Shown piece by piece: positions 1-11,391 of a DNA stretch of 64,000 nucleotides. The notes beneath the pieces were generated by a model. That model was not told the origin of the DNA, did no database searches, and worked only from the letters and a program-made list of their open reading frames with translations. Within the stretch, counting starts at the first letter, position 1. Every line of letters begins with the position of its first letter. Location of the stretch: positions 620,001-684,000 of the forward strand of contig JAIXMN010000016.1 of the NCBI GenBank assembly GCA_025716815.1. Reading direction: 5' to 3'. The translations under genes and the position numbers were made by a program. The DNA comes from Dichotomocladium elegans. Lineage: Eukaryota > Mucoromycota > Mucoromycetes > Mucorales > Lichtheimiaceae.

Positions 1-345
1 TAATGTAGTTTCTTTTTTTTTTAATTGATGTCTTATTTCCTAGCTTAGAAAAGGAGAGAGCAGGTGTGTGTGTGTGTGTGTGTATATTTTTCATGATCAA
101 CACTAATCATTCTATGAGCTAAAAAAAAAAAAAAAAAGACCGGAGCGTCAAGAAGTAATATTTTTTCTTTTCTTCTCGAGAAGAAAAGAAAAGAGGCGTC
201 CTCATGGTGGAGCGGGCCTGGTGGCTGATGATGCTTGACGAGGCAAATCAGGGGAGGGAGCAAAGAAAGAGCCTACTGTAGAAACAAATATCCAGCGTAT
301 GGCTCATACCTACCCATTTCGTCGTTCATGGTTCTGTTTGTTTAG
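1..345. other. Intronic/upstream sequence of the dolichyldiphosphatase gene, no recognisable exon
   Basis: The stretch ends in a convincing 3' splice acceptor (TTTGTTTAG at 337-345), so at least its right part is an intron of the gene that continues at 346. It contains a (TG)n microsatellite (about 63-83), a poly-A run near 121-137 and AG/CT-rich tracts. I could not find the short N-terminal exon that this family normally has (a conserved YD..D segment before the first membrane helix). That exon probably lies left of the window. Confidence 0.6.
62..84. repeat. (TG)n microsatellite
   Basis: About ten uninterrupted TG units, directly visible, inside the putative intron upstream of the dolichyldiphosphatase exon. 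Confidence 0.9.
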
Positions 346-816
346 GCCCAGATCATTGTCATTGGCATCTCGCTTATTGTTCTCATCTGCTTCACGTCTG
401 TTCACTTGATTTATTTTTTCGTCGGCGCGGTCCTAAGCGGCTTGACAGCGAAAATGCTCAAGCGTGTCATCCGGCAGCCACGACCCAAGACCATGCTGCG
501 CCAGCGCAAGATCCCATCGTACGGCATGCCATCGTCGCATTCGCTGGTGATGGCATTCTTTTCAATGTACTGCCATCTCAGTCTGTCCCTGCCGACCTCG
601 AGCTCCGTGAACCGGTCATCGCTGCTGCTGCTGCTGCTTGTCAAGACGGTCCTCTATACCGCAACTGCATTGGTGGTTTGGTCACGAGTTTATCTCGGCT
701 ATCATTCGCTGTCCCAGGTTTCGGTCGGTTGCTTGGTGGGTGTCACCATGGCGTATGGCTGGCATCTGCTGTGGCAAAAGGCTGTCGTTAAGGGCCATGT
801 TCTCCTTCCAGAATGA
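346..816 (+). CDS. CAX4: Dolichyldiphosphatase (PAP2 superfamily), 5'-partial
   Basis: The terminal exon encodes 156 residues and ends in TGA at 814-816. It starts after an acceptor at 344-345 with a hydrophobic helix (AQIIVIGISLIVLICFTSV). All three phosphatase motifs of the PAP2 superfamily are present: KRVIRQPRP (K-x6-RP), GMPSSHS and SRVYLGYHSLSQV. The MPSSHS and SRVYL.YH.LSQV wording is typical of dolichyldiphosphatases (yeast Cax4/Cwh8, animal DOLPP1) rather than phosphatidate phosphatases. The family works at the luminal face of the ER, cleaving dolichyl pyrophosphate to recycle the lipid carrier of N-glycosylation. At least two further membrane helices follow. The N-terminal exon is missing, so the start cannot be given. 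It converges with the RRB1 gene, whose stop lies 290 bp away. Confidence 0.87.
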   Translation, partial: AQIIVIGISLIVLICFTSVHLIYFFVGAVLSGLTAKMLKRVIRQPRPKTMLRQRKIPSYGMPSSHSLVMAFFSMYCHLSLSLPTSSSVNRSSLLLLLLVKTVLYTATALVVWSRVYLGYHSLSQVSVGCLVGVTMAYGWHLLWQKAVVKGHVLLPE

Positions 817-1105
817 TATTAAGGGCACCGGTCGGAGGAAGACGGGCGTTTTTTTCCCTTTCTTTTCTTTTTAATAATAATAACAAAATGGACATGTAGA
901 GAAAAAATGTATCAGTGGTGTGGGGTGAGCGTTATTATTCTGAAGAGGGGGTGAGATTTCGTTTTTTCATGTGTGTGTGCTGTGAACGGGTTAGGACGAG
1001 GAGGAGCATATGCTTCTTTGTATACACGTGGGAATGAATGAATGAAAAAAAAAGTTCTGCGTTTTATACATACATACGTATCATACGTGCATGTATAATA
1101 CAAAC
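817..1105. other. Convergent 3' spacer between CAX4-like and RRB1-like genes
   Basis: AT-rich 289-bp spacer. It has AATAATAATAA just after the left stop (about 872-884), which could serve as a polyadenylation signal, and a TATACATACATACGTATCATACGTGC-type alternating tract near 1066-1092. No coding potential seen. Confidence 0.6.
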
Positions 1106-2794
1106 TTAGACGGAGATGGTCTTGAAAATGTTGAAGCCCGTGTTGGCTGTGCTAAGGACACAGCCGGGAATCTGCTTGTGCCAGTGGATTTCCTTGATCT
1201 CATTCTGACCCTGATGAACAAACAGAAGCTGGGGTGGTACCTGGATACCTTCGCTAGTGAAACGGCCTTCCTCTTCCGCATCAGGCTCCACTGACAAATC
1301 CCACAAGGTCACCTGGTCGTCAGCGCCCGACACGCCAAGGACAGACTCCTCGGTCGGATGCCACTCGATCGATGTGATGGGCGCACTGTGCCACTTGAAG
1401 GTGGCCACTGGAGTCGGCGCGCTGCCCTTGAACTGCCGCAGATCCCACACCGAAAATACACCGTCGTCGTGTCCGCTTGCCAAGAGATAGCTTGCCTTGC
1501 GATTCCAGGTAATGACGTTTACATCCGACTGGCTTGCCTGGATGCTCACAGCCGAACGCTTCTTGCTGCGCATGTCCCAGATTTTGACAGTATAATCGGC
1601 AGAACACGACGCAAAGACGTTGCGTTCGGTAGGTGACCACTGAAGATCCTCGACAGACGACTGGTGCTCTCTGAACGCACCCGAGTCGGTGCTCGCTCCC
1701 GTTGGCGTCAGCGTCGTGTTGTATATCAGACCCGCATTGTCGCCTGACAAGAGCTTTCCGGTATCTAGCGGGGACCAGTCGAGTGCATAACCTTCATATC
1801 GCCCGTGATTGTTGATCGTCGCAAAAGGCCGGTAGCTCTTTGGCAGAGACGTGCCTGGGACATCAAGACTTTTCATGTATGGTGACAGGTCATGGACATG
1901 CACCTTGCCAGTCTCTGACCACGTCGCGGCAATATGTCTCTGCTCTTGCTGCGGCATCACCCGCACACGGTTCACACATCCGTTGTGAGGGATCGATCTG
2001 TGCTCGAGCATAGGATCTTCGTCTAACGCATCCGGATCGTCGTCGTCGTCCGAGTCTTTGAAGGAGAAAAATAACACTCAGCATTCCCATCCTCTCTCCC
2101 CCTCTTTTAAATACAATACCATCCTGTTGGGTCTTGTGGAGCTGAGACATCTTCATGACAACCACTTCATTGTTTCGCTCGCCCGGAATTGAAGTACCGG
2201 CAACGATATAGGCTGTTGCAGGAAACTAACAGAACGAAAAATAAAAGGTGAGCTTGGTTTCGCTCTCTCTCTCTCTTTCTCTCTTTTTGATCCTGGGGAA
2301 ATCACTCACGTTCTTTCTTTCTTCACCCAACGAATCCTCGAGGATATCGAAACTCAAAAATGGCATGTGCACGTCCATATTGTGAAGCATCACATAGACA
2401 GACTGATCCGCCTCAAGTGTCTCGCCCTCAGCCAGTGGCTGGCCAGGCAAATACGTCTGAAGCTCGGGCTCCTCGTCCTGATCCTCTTCCTCGTCCACTT
2501 CCATGCCTATACATGCAAACACGATCGTCATTTGGTTGGGCTGATCACCAAAGAAAAGGGTCATTTCATTTCTTGGTAATAATTACCGTCCTCGTCTTGA
2601 TCGGCCGCCTCCGCGGCCTGATCGTATTCCCCCTCGTCACCAGACTCAAAGTCGTCCTCCCACGCGTCTTCAAACTCGCCAACGGGCGTCTCGGACAGCT
2701 GATCGGGTCGTGCCCGCGAGCCGTTCGTACCCAGATCGGGCATCTTGGCGTCATGCTCCATCTCATCACCTCGGTCGGCAGCACGCTTCGACAT
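1106..2794 (-). CDS. RRB1: Ribosome assembly protein RRB1/GRWD1 (glutamate-rich WD40)
   Basis: Four exons on the minus strand: 2794-2587, 2506-2310, 2225-2120 and 2055-1106, giving 486 residues with phase kept throughout. The N-terminal third is strongly acidic (EDAWEDDFESGDEGEYD and DEEEDQDEEPELQTYLPGQ), as in the family, followed by VMKMSQLHKTQ. The C-terminal part carries WD40 repeats such as NVFASCSADYTVKIWDMR, YLLASGHDDGVFSVWDLR and SGADDQVTLWDLS. It ends with LLFVHQGQNEIKEIHWH...IPGCVLSTANTGFNIFKTIS, a tail diagnostic for Rrb1/GRWD1. Family members are nucleolar chaperones of ribosomal protein L3 in 60S assembly. Upstream (from 2795) a TATATATAAA element and poly-A/T tracts lie about 60 bp from the ATG. 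Its 3' end faces the dolichyldiphosphatase gene. Confidence 0.95.
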
Positions 2795-2854
2795 TATCAA
2801 TGTATTACAGATTGGGGGGGACGTAGGAAAAGTTTATGTACTTTTTTTTTTTCT

Positions 2855-2868
2855 TTATATATAAAACA
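2855..2868 (-). promoter_or_regulatory. Candidate TATA box of RRB1
   Basis: The palindromic TATATATA core sits about 60 bp upstream of the RRB1 ATG (2794), between homopolymeric T and A tracts that would disfavour nucleosomes. Placement is inferred from distance only. Confidence 0.35.
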
Positions 2869-3177
2869 AAAAAAAAATGCGTATACTTTTTTTTTTTCTG
2901 GCTGATTCGTTTCCCGCGCTCCCCCTTAACAAACCCTTTTTCCACCCAACGCATTCCACCAACCCCCCCTCCCCCGACCCACCCGCTCGCTTTACCAACC
3001 GCGCACCCCCCAAGAAAAAAAAAAAAACTCAAAAATTGTGACTGGAAACTATTTCTATTCTCCGAAGGGCGGAACCCTTTTCGGAACCTTCCAAGCCCCT
3101 CCCCCTTAAAGGGCGGCTAAAAATCAGAACATGGCTGATCCTTCCCTGACTATTATTGTCTAACATCCAAAGAGTAA

Positions 3178-3211
3178 GTGACATCCATCCATTCATCCAT
3201 CCATCCATCCT
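3178..3211. repeat. (CATC)n tetranucleotide repeat
   Basis: CATCCATCCATTCATCCATCC-type repeat, about eight units with one interruption, read directly from the sequence. Confidence 0.85.
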
Positions 3212-3606
3212 TACACATACAATCATCTATCTGATTAGTGAGAGACAAGTGGAGGAAGAAGCGCCAAAGACGTCTCAAGGCCAAAAGAAAGAAGATGAGA
3301 GCCAGAAGCAAATAAGCGTAACGCTTCGTAGTGTGTGCTGCCCTCGTCATCCACCCACCCAACCACCACGCTGAAATATGGTCGTCCACTGTCCAAGACC
3401 CTAATATATACCATTTGCTTATCGTCCGTCAGAGCAATCAACGTATTCTGGTCTATCGATGATCCTCAACGTGTAATAAACAAGTCAATTTGAACAAACA
3501 GTGATCTATGTATAATATATATTGGTAGAATCCAAATCGTATATGGAAATACTGGATGGGAGTGTTGAGATAGGGTTTACTTTATATGAAGTGAAATGCT
3601 CATTTT

Positions 3607-3629
3607 GGGTGTGTGGGGTGGGGAATGGG
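3607..3629 (+). other. Canonical G-quadruplex motif
   Basis: Four G runs with loops of 5, 1 and 3 nt (GGG TGTGT GGGG T GGGG AAT GGG), followed by more GGG runs up to about 3690. It lies 240 bp beyond the stop of importin beta on the opposite strand. Confidence 0.55.
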
Positions 3630-3866
3630 TCTGAGGAAGGGAAGGTTATAAGGGAAGAAGGGTAGGAGGAGGTAGGGTAGGAGATGGGGTAAGTGGCTGG
3701 TGGAGAGGTGTGTGTATGTTTATAAGAAAAAAAGGCAGGGACAAACACAAGGAGAAGAAAGCAAAAGTACACGTATGATTACAAAGGGAAAGAAGATGTG
3801 GGAGCTGAGTAACACCTGCGAATAATAGATCCTAACGACATTAAACTGGTCTGCGGGTGCTCGCAT

Positions 3867-6800
3867 CTACTGTGTCGCCCGTCTGATCATCTAGAAACAA
3901 CATTATCAGTTTCATCATCGCCACAGCCATAATCAAACCACATACTTCTTTAGCCCATCGAGCAGTCTCCTTGGTGCCTTGTCCATAGTGTCGGCTCGTT
4001 CTGGCCTCCCGAAGTAGTTGAGGGATCCAGTCGGCTTGGAACGCGACACTAAGCTGTTTGCCAAAAGCGTCCGCCAAATCACTTCAAGAAAGTAAATCAG
4101 TCGTGAGTGCTTGATAGCTAACCTCGTATAACACTTACCCCAAAAGTCCAATCAAAGCTCTCGTCAACGAATCTGAGCGGTTTGTATCAAGCGCAAGAGC
4201 ATTCATGAACTGGAACACGCCTTGCATATACGGCATGAGAATGGCCACTGAAAGCAGGTGTTATCAGTCAATCCGAACGCATGATGCTCTATCATCGCCA
4301 TAGCTTACCTTTCTGTGTACCATTAAAACCTTGCACAATGCCAACATATGCCTCAACATTGCCTTCATGCAAGGTATTCACATAATCAATCATTTCGTAG
4401 TTGTCTTTCTCGGCACGCATGCTGCCAGCCTGCTGCAAGACCATCATGACAACTTCTAAATAAGGCTCGAATTTGTCGCCAATAGCCAAAGCGACATCAC
4501 CAAAGCAGGAAAGAATGTTGGGCTTAACGGTCCGGTGAAGGACCGGACTCTGGAGGTTCGAAACAAGAAGCTGCATAAAGGCGTCACAGTATGGTGCTAC
4601 GCCTGCACCAAGTGCGCGGCACAAGTCACCGATGAGACCCACCGAGATTGAGCAAAGCTGGTATTCAGCAGGATTCTGGAGTGCAGTGCATAAAATGGGA
4701 ATGAAAGTTTCTGCATACCGAGCGAAATCAGCATCCAAAGCACTAGTCATAGCACCCACAGCTAAGAATGTATCTTCCGTGGTGGTCGCCTTCTTGGAGG
4801 TGCTGTTCAGGAGGTGAAGCAAACCCGTCATGATACGATCGGCAACCGAGGCGATATCGCGCGAGAGACGTCGAATGCAGTTCGTGATGACACCCAGCAA
4901 GCTAGATTGCAGCTCGCTATGCTCGGCACGATCATCAGCATTGAGAATTTGGCTCTAAGCGTATGATTAGCATATATGGTATACGATTTACTTCCTTATT
5001 ACTTACCTCCATTGCAATAGAAGTATCCAAGCGATCCAAGACGGTAAGAACGGTCTTTTGGACCGTAGGGATGCAGTCGTTGGCCGAAAACATGACAAGG
5101 GATGAAATGGCCTCATACGCAGATGTTCTGCAGTTGGCCTCGTTATCGGAGCGCTCAGTGAACTGCAAGAGGGCAGTGACAATACCCTCAAAGTAAAGCG
5201 ACAAAGGTGATGACGGGGCCTCTTCGCCGATAGACGGACCCAGCTGCTCAGCCAAGTTCATCAATGACCAGCAACAATTACCAACAATACGGGGATTATC
5301 TTGGAGACCAAGAACAAGAGCTGAAATAAGGTCACGGAGGTGAATTTCAGGCTTGATGCAGTCAATCAAGAGCTCACAAACGCGACCAAGCGTCCAAGCC
5401 ACCGTATCTTTCACAGTGACAACTGGGTCAGTCATCATATTGATAAGCGTGGGCAAGGCCTGATCGACAAGAGGCATTAATACGCTTTCATCAGGTCCAT
5501 CCAGGATGGATCCAAAAGCCATGACAGCAGCTTCGCGATATCTCCAATCAGAATTCTGGATATTGGTTTCAACGAATGGAACGGTGGGCGCAATAACAGC
5601 GTTGCGGACGCATTGCGCAAATAGAGATAGACAAGTGGCTGCGGCCATAGAAACATTCCATTCATCCTCATCCTCATCGTCTTCTTGTTTCGTAAGCAGC
5701 CAAAGAAGAACGGGAAGAACATCTTGCAAGGCAAGCTCAGCAAAGTTGTAAAGATTACGTTCCGGCTGTTCTCCGGCCTCAACTGTCTAGAAATTGAGCG
5801 CAAGCTTCAGTTAACCTGTAAAACATCACACCACAACATCTTACCTCATAGATTTCTTCCTTCAGCTCCATTTCTTCATCACAAACAGTCGACCAGAATT
5901 CGATCGCCTGAAGAGCAACCTTCTCATCAGTATGATTCATACCGGCAATCGTGAGCTATAGAATGCATGTCATTAGAATTCCATTAATTTCTCTCGATGG
6001 AATCGACTGACTTACTCCGAACAGAGCCTTTTCTACATAATAATGCATCTTGTCATAGTAGAGCTGCATGATACGGACAAGACATTCAAAGGCAGCAACC
6101 TGAAGTTCACTCGATTCGCTCTGGGTAGCCTCACACACAACTTGCATAATAAAATTTCGTTCACCCTACAGAATACAGGATCAGGATCAAGTTGCGGCTA
6201 TTGTTTCTTCAATACTAGTGCTGCTATTAACCTACTTCGCGTTCAAAGTTATCCCGGACGAACTCCAAAGAATTGTTCAACGCACGAATGGCAGCAAGTC
6301 GGACCTCTTGACTAAGCGGATAAAAAGGGATGCGGATGTTAGCTTAATATTAAGCGAGAAACTGATGTCGTACTTTTGTTCCTCCTTTCTCGCGCCTTCG
6401 ACAACAGCGGCTAAGATGTCGTTTGCCTGGCTTTGAAGAGCAACGGAATCCTGTTCCAAGAACGCCCCCATCAATATATGTAAAACAGGCTTTATAAATG
6501 TGTAACTTACCGTCGCCTCACACACAAAACCGATGGCCTGAAGTGTAGATATCTTCAGCATAGAGTTGTTCGAGCCTGTTACATTGGCTAGGAGAGAACG
6601 GATGAGATCAGGCCATTGGTTGAGGGGGAGCTCAATCTCTGCGATCGCAGCAATGACCTAGTGGAACACGTCAATAAACTCCGATCCTTCTCTCATATAT
6701 GTGTTCTATTCACTGACCTGGCCAGCAGTGCTGCCAACCATCCTCTTTGGGCTGGAAAGAGCTACGAGTGCCTAGATTGTAGGGGAAAGTTAATAACGGA

Positions 6801-7396
6801 GGACGTGCCGCAGCATTGTTTCAATATCTCCTCTAACGTACCCCCTGCTTGATTTGTGATCGAGTGGCCTCGTCCACGCTCAACCAGCGCTGTGTTTGCT
6901 CTTCTTTTCTGGCATATTCCTATGGGAAAAATTAACCACACATCGATCGATACAATGGCAAAAAGCGCCGAAGGATATAAAGATTCCAGAGTACAATGAA
7001 AAGGAAAAAGGAAATTATACCTTGGCAGAAAGTGTGTTCTTCACCGCAAGACCCGCAGCCATTCGAATATTGTCGAGTGCTTGCTCATTAGCTAACTGTT
7101 GGATCAGCATAAATGCATAGCTGGCCTGTATTGAACAAGCATCCTGATCAGCATTCGAGATCCCTCACGATTAGTCTGACGAGGACTTACGTAATTTTCC
7201 TGAGCAAGTAATTCAAGCTTTTGGGTAGCATCTTCACGGAGAGCGCGATCTAATGAGATTGAGAGAGATTAAATGGCAAGGGAAAAGAGGGAATGATTAG
7301 CTAAGTGTACTGCTTTTGATGATGGTATTCAGCATAGCAATATAACGATTACTTACCAGGCGATAGTGAATGTTCAAGAAGACTGGCAAGGTCCAT
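3867..7396 (-). CDS. KAP95: Importin subunit beta-1 (karyopherin, HEAT repeats)
   Basis: I rebuilt fifteen exons: 7396-7357, 7249-7191, 7125-7021, 6919-6842, 6771-6718, 6657-6511, 6450-6374, 6311-6236, 6165-6016, 5955-5845, 5786-5007, 4954-4309, 4247-4139, 4081-3946 and 3890-3867. Together they give 863 residues, close to yeast Kap95 (861) and human KPNB1 (876). Diagnostic blocks include IRMAAGLAVKNTL, EVRLAAIRALNNSLEF, FIMQVVCEATQ, NSDWRYREAAVMAFGSI, RSSAYE-like TSAYEAISSLV, SVGLIGDLCRALGAG and ARTSRHYGQGTKETARWAKE. It binds FG-nucleoporins, Ran-GTP and importin alpha to carry NLS cargo into the nucleus. The final exon has only 24 nt (MIRRATQ-stop). The donor of exon 3' to 4081 reads GTATGT. 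Start chosen because MDLASLLEHSLSPD matches the conserved N-terminus. It is transcribed in tandem with the TRAPP gene upstream. Confidence 0.96.
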
Positions 7397-8234
7397 TAGA
7401 ATAGAATGAGAGAAAGAGGGGTTTCGAGAAGCTGCAGGACAATTTTTTTTTTCAAAAAAAAAAAAATAGTTAGAATCAGAACGGTTGGTTAGCACTTTTG
7501 CTCTCTCGCTCTCGCTCTTTATTTTTTTGCAGACTGCGGAAGGGTCACAGGGTTTGCCATAACCGACAACTGCAAGATTAGAAGAGTGAGAGGTAGAGAA
7601 CAGAAAGTTTGGCAACCTGTCCCCCTCCCAACCTCGTTCTAAAGCGTTTTCTTTGCCTAACGATTAAGCAGGCCCAGGTTTTGCCAATGGGGTGTTGTAC
7701 GTACGCGTTGAATTACGGTGCAAGTGCCGCAGAGAAAAGCTAGGAAGCACAAAGAGCGCGTTTCTTCCTTCATCCGACTAAACACGTCATTTTGTGACAG
7801 TACCTTCCAAATTTAGATCTTAAAGGGATATGATTGGATTATAGAGTTGCCCGTTCGCCTTCATGCTATGTCGTAGATATTTTTGATGCACGTGCGTGTG
7901 TGAGTATGCGTGGTAAGTAGCGAATCAAGAGTCATAAGAATTATACTGCAGGTTAATAATCAACTTGAACAAAATGGATAGGACAGATTTGGATGTTTCG
8001 GCGAAGTATATAATTCGGAGAATGTAATGTATTAGGTTAGCTTAAAGAAATCAGTTAAGGGTCATCAAAAGTAGACAAAGGAATGGATCGTGTATCCATC
8101 GGATTGAGAAGAGGCACAGTTAAAGCTTCTCACTCGGGCGGAGGGGATGAAGTGAGCCTTTTTAATTGAATGCGCTCTATATCTGACGCCGATACATGAA
8201 TGTTTATATGAAAGCTAAGTGAACGCATGGTAAT
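7397..8234. other. Spacer between importin beta start and Trs20 stop
   Basis: 838 bp serving as the importin beta 5' region and Trs20 3' region. It holds poly-T/A tracts (7442-7467) and a CT-rich stretch near 7500-7520 just upstream of the importin ATG. No open frame with family resemblance and no RNA gene recognised. Confidence 0.55.
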
Positions 8235-8942
8235 TTACAGGAATCGGCGAGCAACCATTTTTACGCGGTTATCGAACTGAGGATTGTTGATTTGTGCGTT
8301 CTTTTCGTAGAAAGGGTTCATCAAAACCTAATAACGTGATTATGGTGAGACCGCAACTGCGATATCCTGAGGCACGTTGTTCCACCCGTCCTACCTTAAT
8401 GTATAATTCGTAGACCTCGTTAAAAAAACCTTTGATGCTATCCTCCGACTTTTGGTCGTGCAGCAATAAAAACTTCACATCTATTGCATAAAACATTCAG
8501 ACAACATGATATAATATCTGATGTATTGATAACGCTTACTGTTGGCGGTTACGAAGGCCGAGACGTACTGGTCGTTGAAGCGGTCGACGGATTTCAGGTA
8601 CCTTTCATCCGAAAGATAAGGTAAAAACGTACTGTCAGGGATATATTGCTTTATATGCTTTATATATTACTCTTTACATTGCTTGCGTCGTCCACTGAAC
8701 TTCTTCTACGACATCGAGAGCGGCATGTGCAATGAATTGGTTGAGATGCTTGTGATCATCTCGCTTTTTTATCCCAGAATGAGTCTTGGGGTATATATCG
8801 TTCAAAAGATCATGACAAAGTCAATTGTCATTACCCTGTTGTTTTCTAGCAATACAGAAGAACGAGAAGATGGAATTATGTCTGTCTCGTAAATGGGGTT
8901 GTCGGTTGCGCCAACGATGGCAAAATAGTAGATGGCGGACAT
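8235..8942 (-). CDS. TRS20: TRAPP complex subunit Trs20 / sedlin (TRAPPC2)
   Basis: Five small exons: 8942-8856, 8763-8678, 8601-8540, 8480-8395 and 8327-8235, giving 137 residues (sedlin family about 140). Conserved blocks are [78 protein letters not shown] and the terminal [19 protein letters not shown]. Trs20 is a small longin-fold core subunit of the TRAPP tethering complexes, which act as Rab exchange factors in ER-Golgi traffic. The first donor is ambiguous: GTATTG at 8855 gives 137 residues, while GTAATG 15 nt further gives 142; both keep frame. It lies 192 bp downstream of the F-box gene on the same strand. Confidence 0.93.
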
Positions 8943-9134
8943 GAAAGCGTGAGGAAGGCACGTATTTCTTTGCAAACTTTTGAGCGTAGGTGGGGTATGC
9001 AATTTTATTATTATTTAAGAACATTATTGCCGGGACTCTCCTGTTAAGCCAAGCGTAAAATAATGCAAGGTATTTCCTCTCGACTGACGATGCCCTGCCT
9101 CTTTTTGGAGTTGAAGGAAAAAATATACAATGTT

Positions 9135-10897
9135 TTATATGATTTGCGTGGTATCCATTCCATGGGCAAAATCCATGATCACAATTTTTTGGTCCTGACT
9201 TGTGCTACACAGACGACAACGTCAGATAACCATAGCGAAGAAAGTATAGATGCATACCTACCTAATGATTTTTGTCTCATCAAACATGACATCGAACACC
9301 CAGCTCGAATGGCATGCCTCGAAGCTGTGAAGCTGCTTCCCTGTCCGAATATCCCAAACCCGTATGCTCTGGTCGTAGCTGCCACTGATAATTTTATCCT
9401 GATCGAAATGGAGCGCACGTACAAGCCCTTTATGACCTAAATATAGAATGCATGAAAAAGGTCAAACACGTCGTCAGCTCAATGATATGCATGTATTATT
9501 CTGAACGTACCTGTGCATGTTAATGAGCACTCGCCCGTTTCTACGATAGGTTGTTAGTCGTCATGATCTTATTGTATGAAGATGGACAGCTTACCTGCAT
9601 CCCAGACTTTGATTTTATTATCGTTGCTACCGCTCACGATGCGTTTTCCGTCGAAACGAATGCAAGCAAGCCCGCGTGTATGACCATTGAAGTCGCGGAG
9701 ACACTGGCCAGTTTGGATATCCCAGAGCTTGATGATAGCATCACCGGAGGCGGAAACGAGTCGATCTCCTCGGAACTGGATTGCATTAACCGGGCCCCTA
9801 TGGCCTTGGAGGATGCGGATCGTTTGACCATTATTTCGTCCCCATATTCGAACTGTTGTATCCTTAGAGCAGCTGGCTATAATCTTGTCATCAAAGCAAA
9901 CATCGAGCACACCGGAGGTATGACCACGCATCCGCCGTATAGTTTCGTAGGAGTGCATATCCCACACTAAAATGGTATGGTCGGATGACCCTGATACCAT
10001 GATATCCTGGTCGTATTGGAGACACAGCACGCTGGCATAGTGACCATTCAGTGTTCGCAAGAGACGACCCTGCATGTCCCACATTTTGATTGTTCGGTCT
10101 CTGCTTCCTGTCACAATCTTGTCGGCGTCGAACTGCACGCAGTAAATGCTGTCGGCATGCGCCACGATGGTGTGCACTCTTTTATCGCCCGTTATCCACC
10201 GCTTCCCGAGGAGGAATCGCTGCTGATACACGGCCCGATAGTCAACTTTTGAATTATTGTGCTGGAAGAGCTTTTTATTTTTGCGGTGACGCGCAGAGGA
10301 TGGCCAATAGGGGTGGTTCAGGTAAAGGTTGCGCCACAGAACACTGTCCTGACTCAGCTGGTACCATTTCCGTGAAACCAGACTGAGTGCGAGCACGGTC
10401 TCAAAATCACAGTACAAGAGGATATAAAGGGCAATTTCGACTGGCAGCTGACCAAGTAAATCTAACGAAAAAGACAGGACGGGGGCAGATCAATACCATA
10501 TTATGGAAGAATCTGTGTAGATCTCTTTGCCAGTACCTATTTTGCACACGTTGTTATCAATGGCAGTAGCCGTTGCTCCGTGAGGTAAGAGTTTCTGCTG
10601 GGACTGATGGAACCCCTCATCAATAGGAAATCCGCTGCTGCTGTTAATTTTCTGACGGCTACGGTGTGTGCAGTGGTATTCACTTGAAGACCCTGGCCTG
10701 CTCTGCTGTCGCAGCGACGACGAAGTCACAGGGAACCGGGAACTGTTTCTGCTACTGCTGCTGCCATTACCGTTGCTACCACCAATTTGTTCAGCAATGG
10801 TTGTAAGTGAAGCAATCCCTGTTCGCCGTAGGTAATGCGCTATTCGACTCTTTACAGAACGATGTGTTATTTGCGGGTATGAATCTTGCATTTGCAT
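9135..10897 (-). CDS. F-box/WD40 repeat protein (SCF ubiquitin ligase substrate adaptor)
   Basis: Five exons: 10897-10537, 10461-9595, 9540-9511, 9436-9262 and 9204-9135, giving 500 residues. The first about 120 residues are Ser/Gln-rich and disordered. An F-box follows (LLGQLPVEIALYILLYCDF...SLVSRKWYQLSQDSVLWR). Then come seven WD40 blades, each with GH and WD signatures: IVTGSRDRTIKMWDMQ, MVSGSSDHTILVWDMH, IIASCSKDTTVRIW, LVSASGDAIIKLWDIQ, RIVSGSNDNKIKVWD and IISGSYDQSIRVWDIR. The architecture is that of Cdc4/Met30/beta-TrCP adaptors, which present phosphorylated substrates to Skp1-cullin-F-box ligases. I cannot say which orthologue it is. Exon 3 is only 30 nt. The C-terminus ends soon after STSQDQKIVIMDFAHG, a degenerate last blade. 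Confidence 0.9.
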
Positions 10898-11062
10898 TAG
10901 AATGTATAAGAAAATAAAGAAAGAGGAAAACGAGGATAGAAAGTGTACAAGGCCAGAAAAAAGCAAAAGAAGGTCAGGGGGAGGGGTGAAGCGAGTAGAG
11001 TCTTTTGGTGGGCAAAGAGTTCCTAAAAAAAGATGCCAACTTGCCACAGCGCAATTTCTCTC

Positions 11063-11072
11063 TGTATATATA
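11063..11072 (-). promoter_or_regulatory. Candidate TATA box of the F-box/WD40 gene
   Basis: GTATATATAC lies about 170 bp upstream of the chosen ATG at 10897, on a CT-rich flank. Inferred from position only. Confidence 0.3.
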
Positions 11073-11391
11073 CATGTTTTTTTGGTAACGGACACTTCCT
11101 ATACTTGTACAAAGGCTACGCTCCGTTCATGCAATTAACCACCTATCCCCTCTTCCTCGTTGTCGTCGACCTCCTCCTCCCACCTTCATTCCTTCCACTA
11201 TCTTCTGAAAGAAGTGCGTGGGGATGCTCATAAGAAGAAGGACTGTAGAATTCGTAGGATAGACTACTCAAAAACCCGTGGTAACGATGGTACCAAAGCT
11301 TTTCATCAAAAGAAAAAGCAAGAATGGATATATCCTGTCTATTTTTTCCTGTACATCTTTAGGGTCAATATAAAGGGAAATAACGTTCACC

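Larger units (their letters stand above)
2795..3866. other. Intergenic region between RRB1 (5' side) and importin beta (3' side)
   Basis: No convincing gene. The RRB1-proximal side holds long opposing T and A tracts with TATATATAAA (2855-2866), then a C-rich run (2960-3010). Next come a CATC tetranucleotide repeat (3178-3211) and a strongly purine-rich block on the plus strand (3600-3780) with a G-quadruplex-type motif. Short open frames here are low-complexity and lack family resemblance. Confidence 0.55.

Noticed and set aside
3506..3772. 88-residue minus-strand frame rich in Ser, Thr, Pro and Tyr
   Set aside because: It is only the translation of a purine-rich tract and has no true ATG start.
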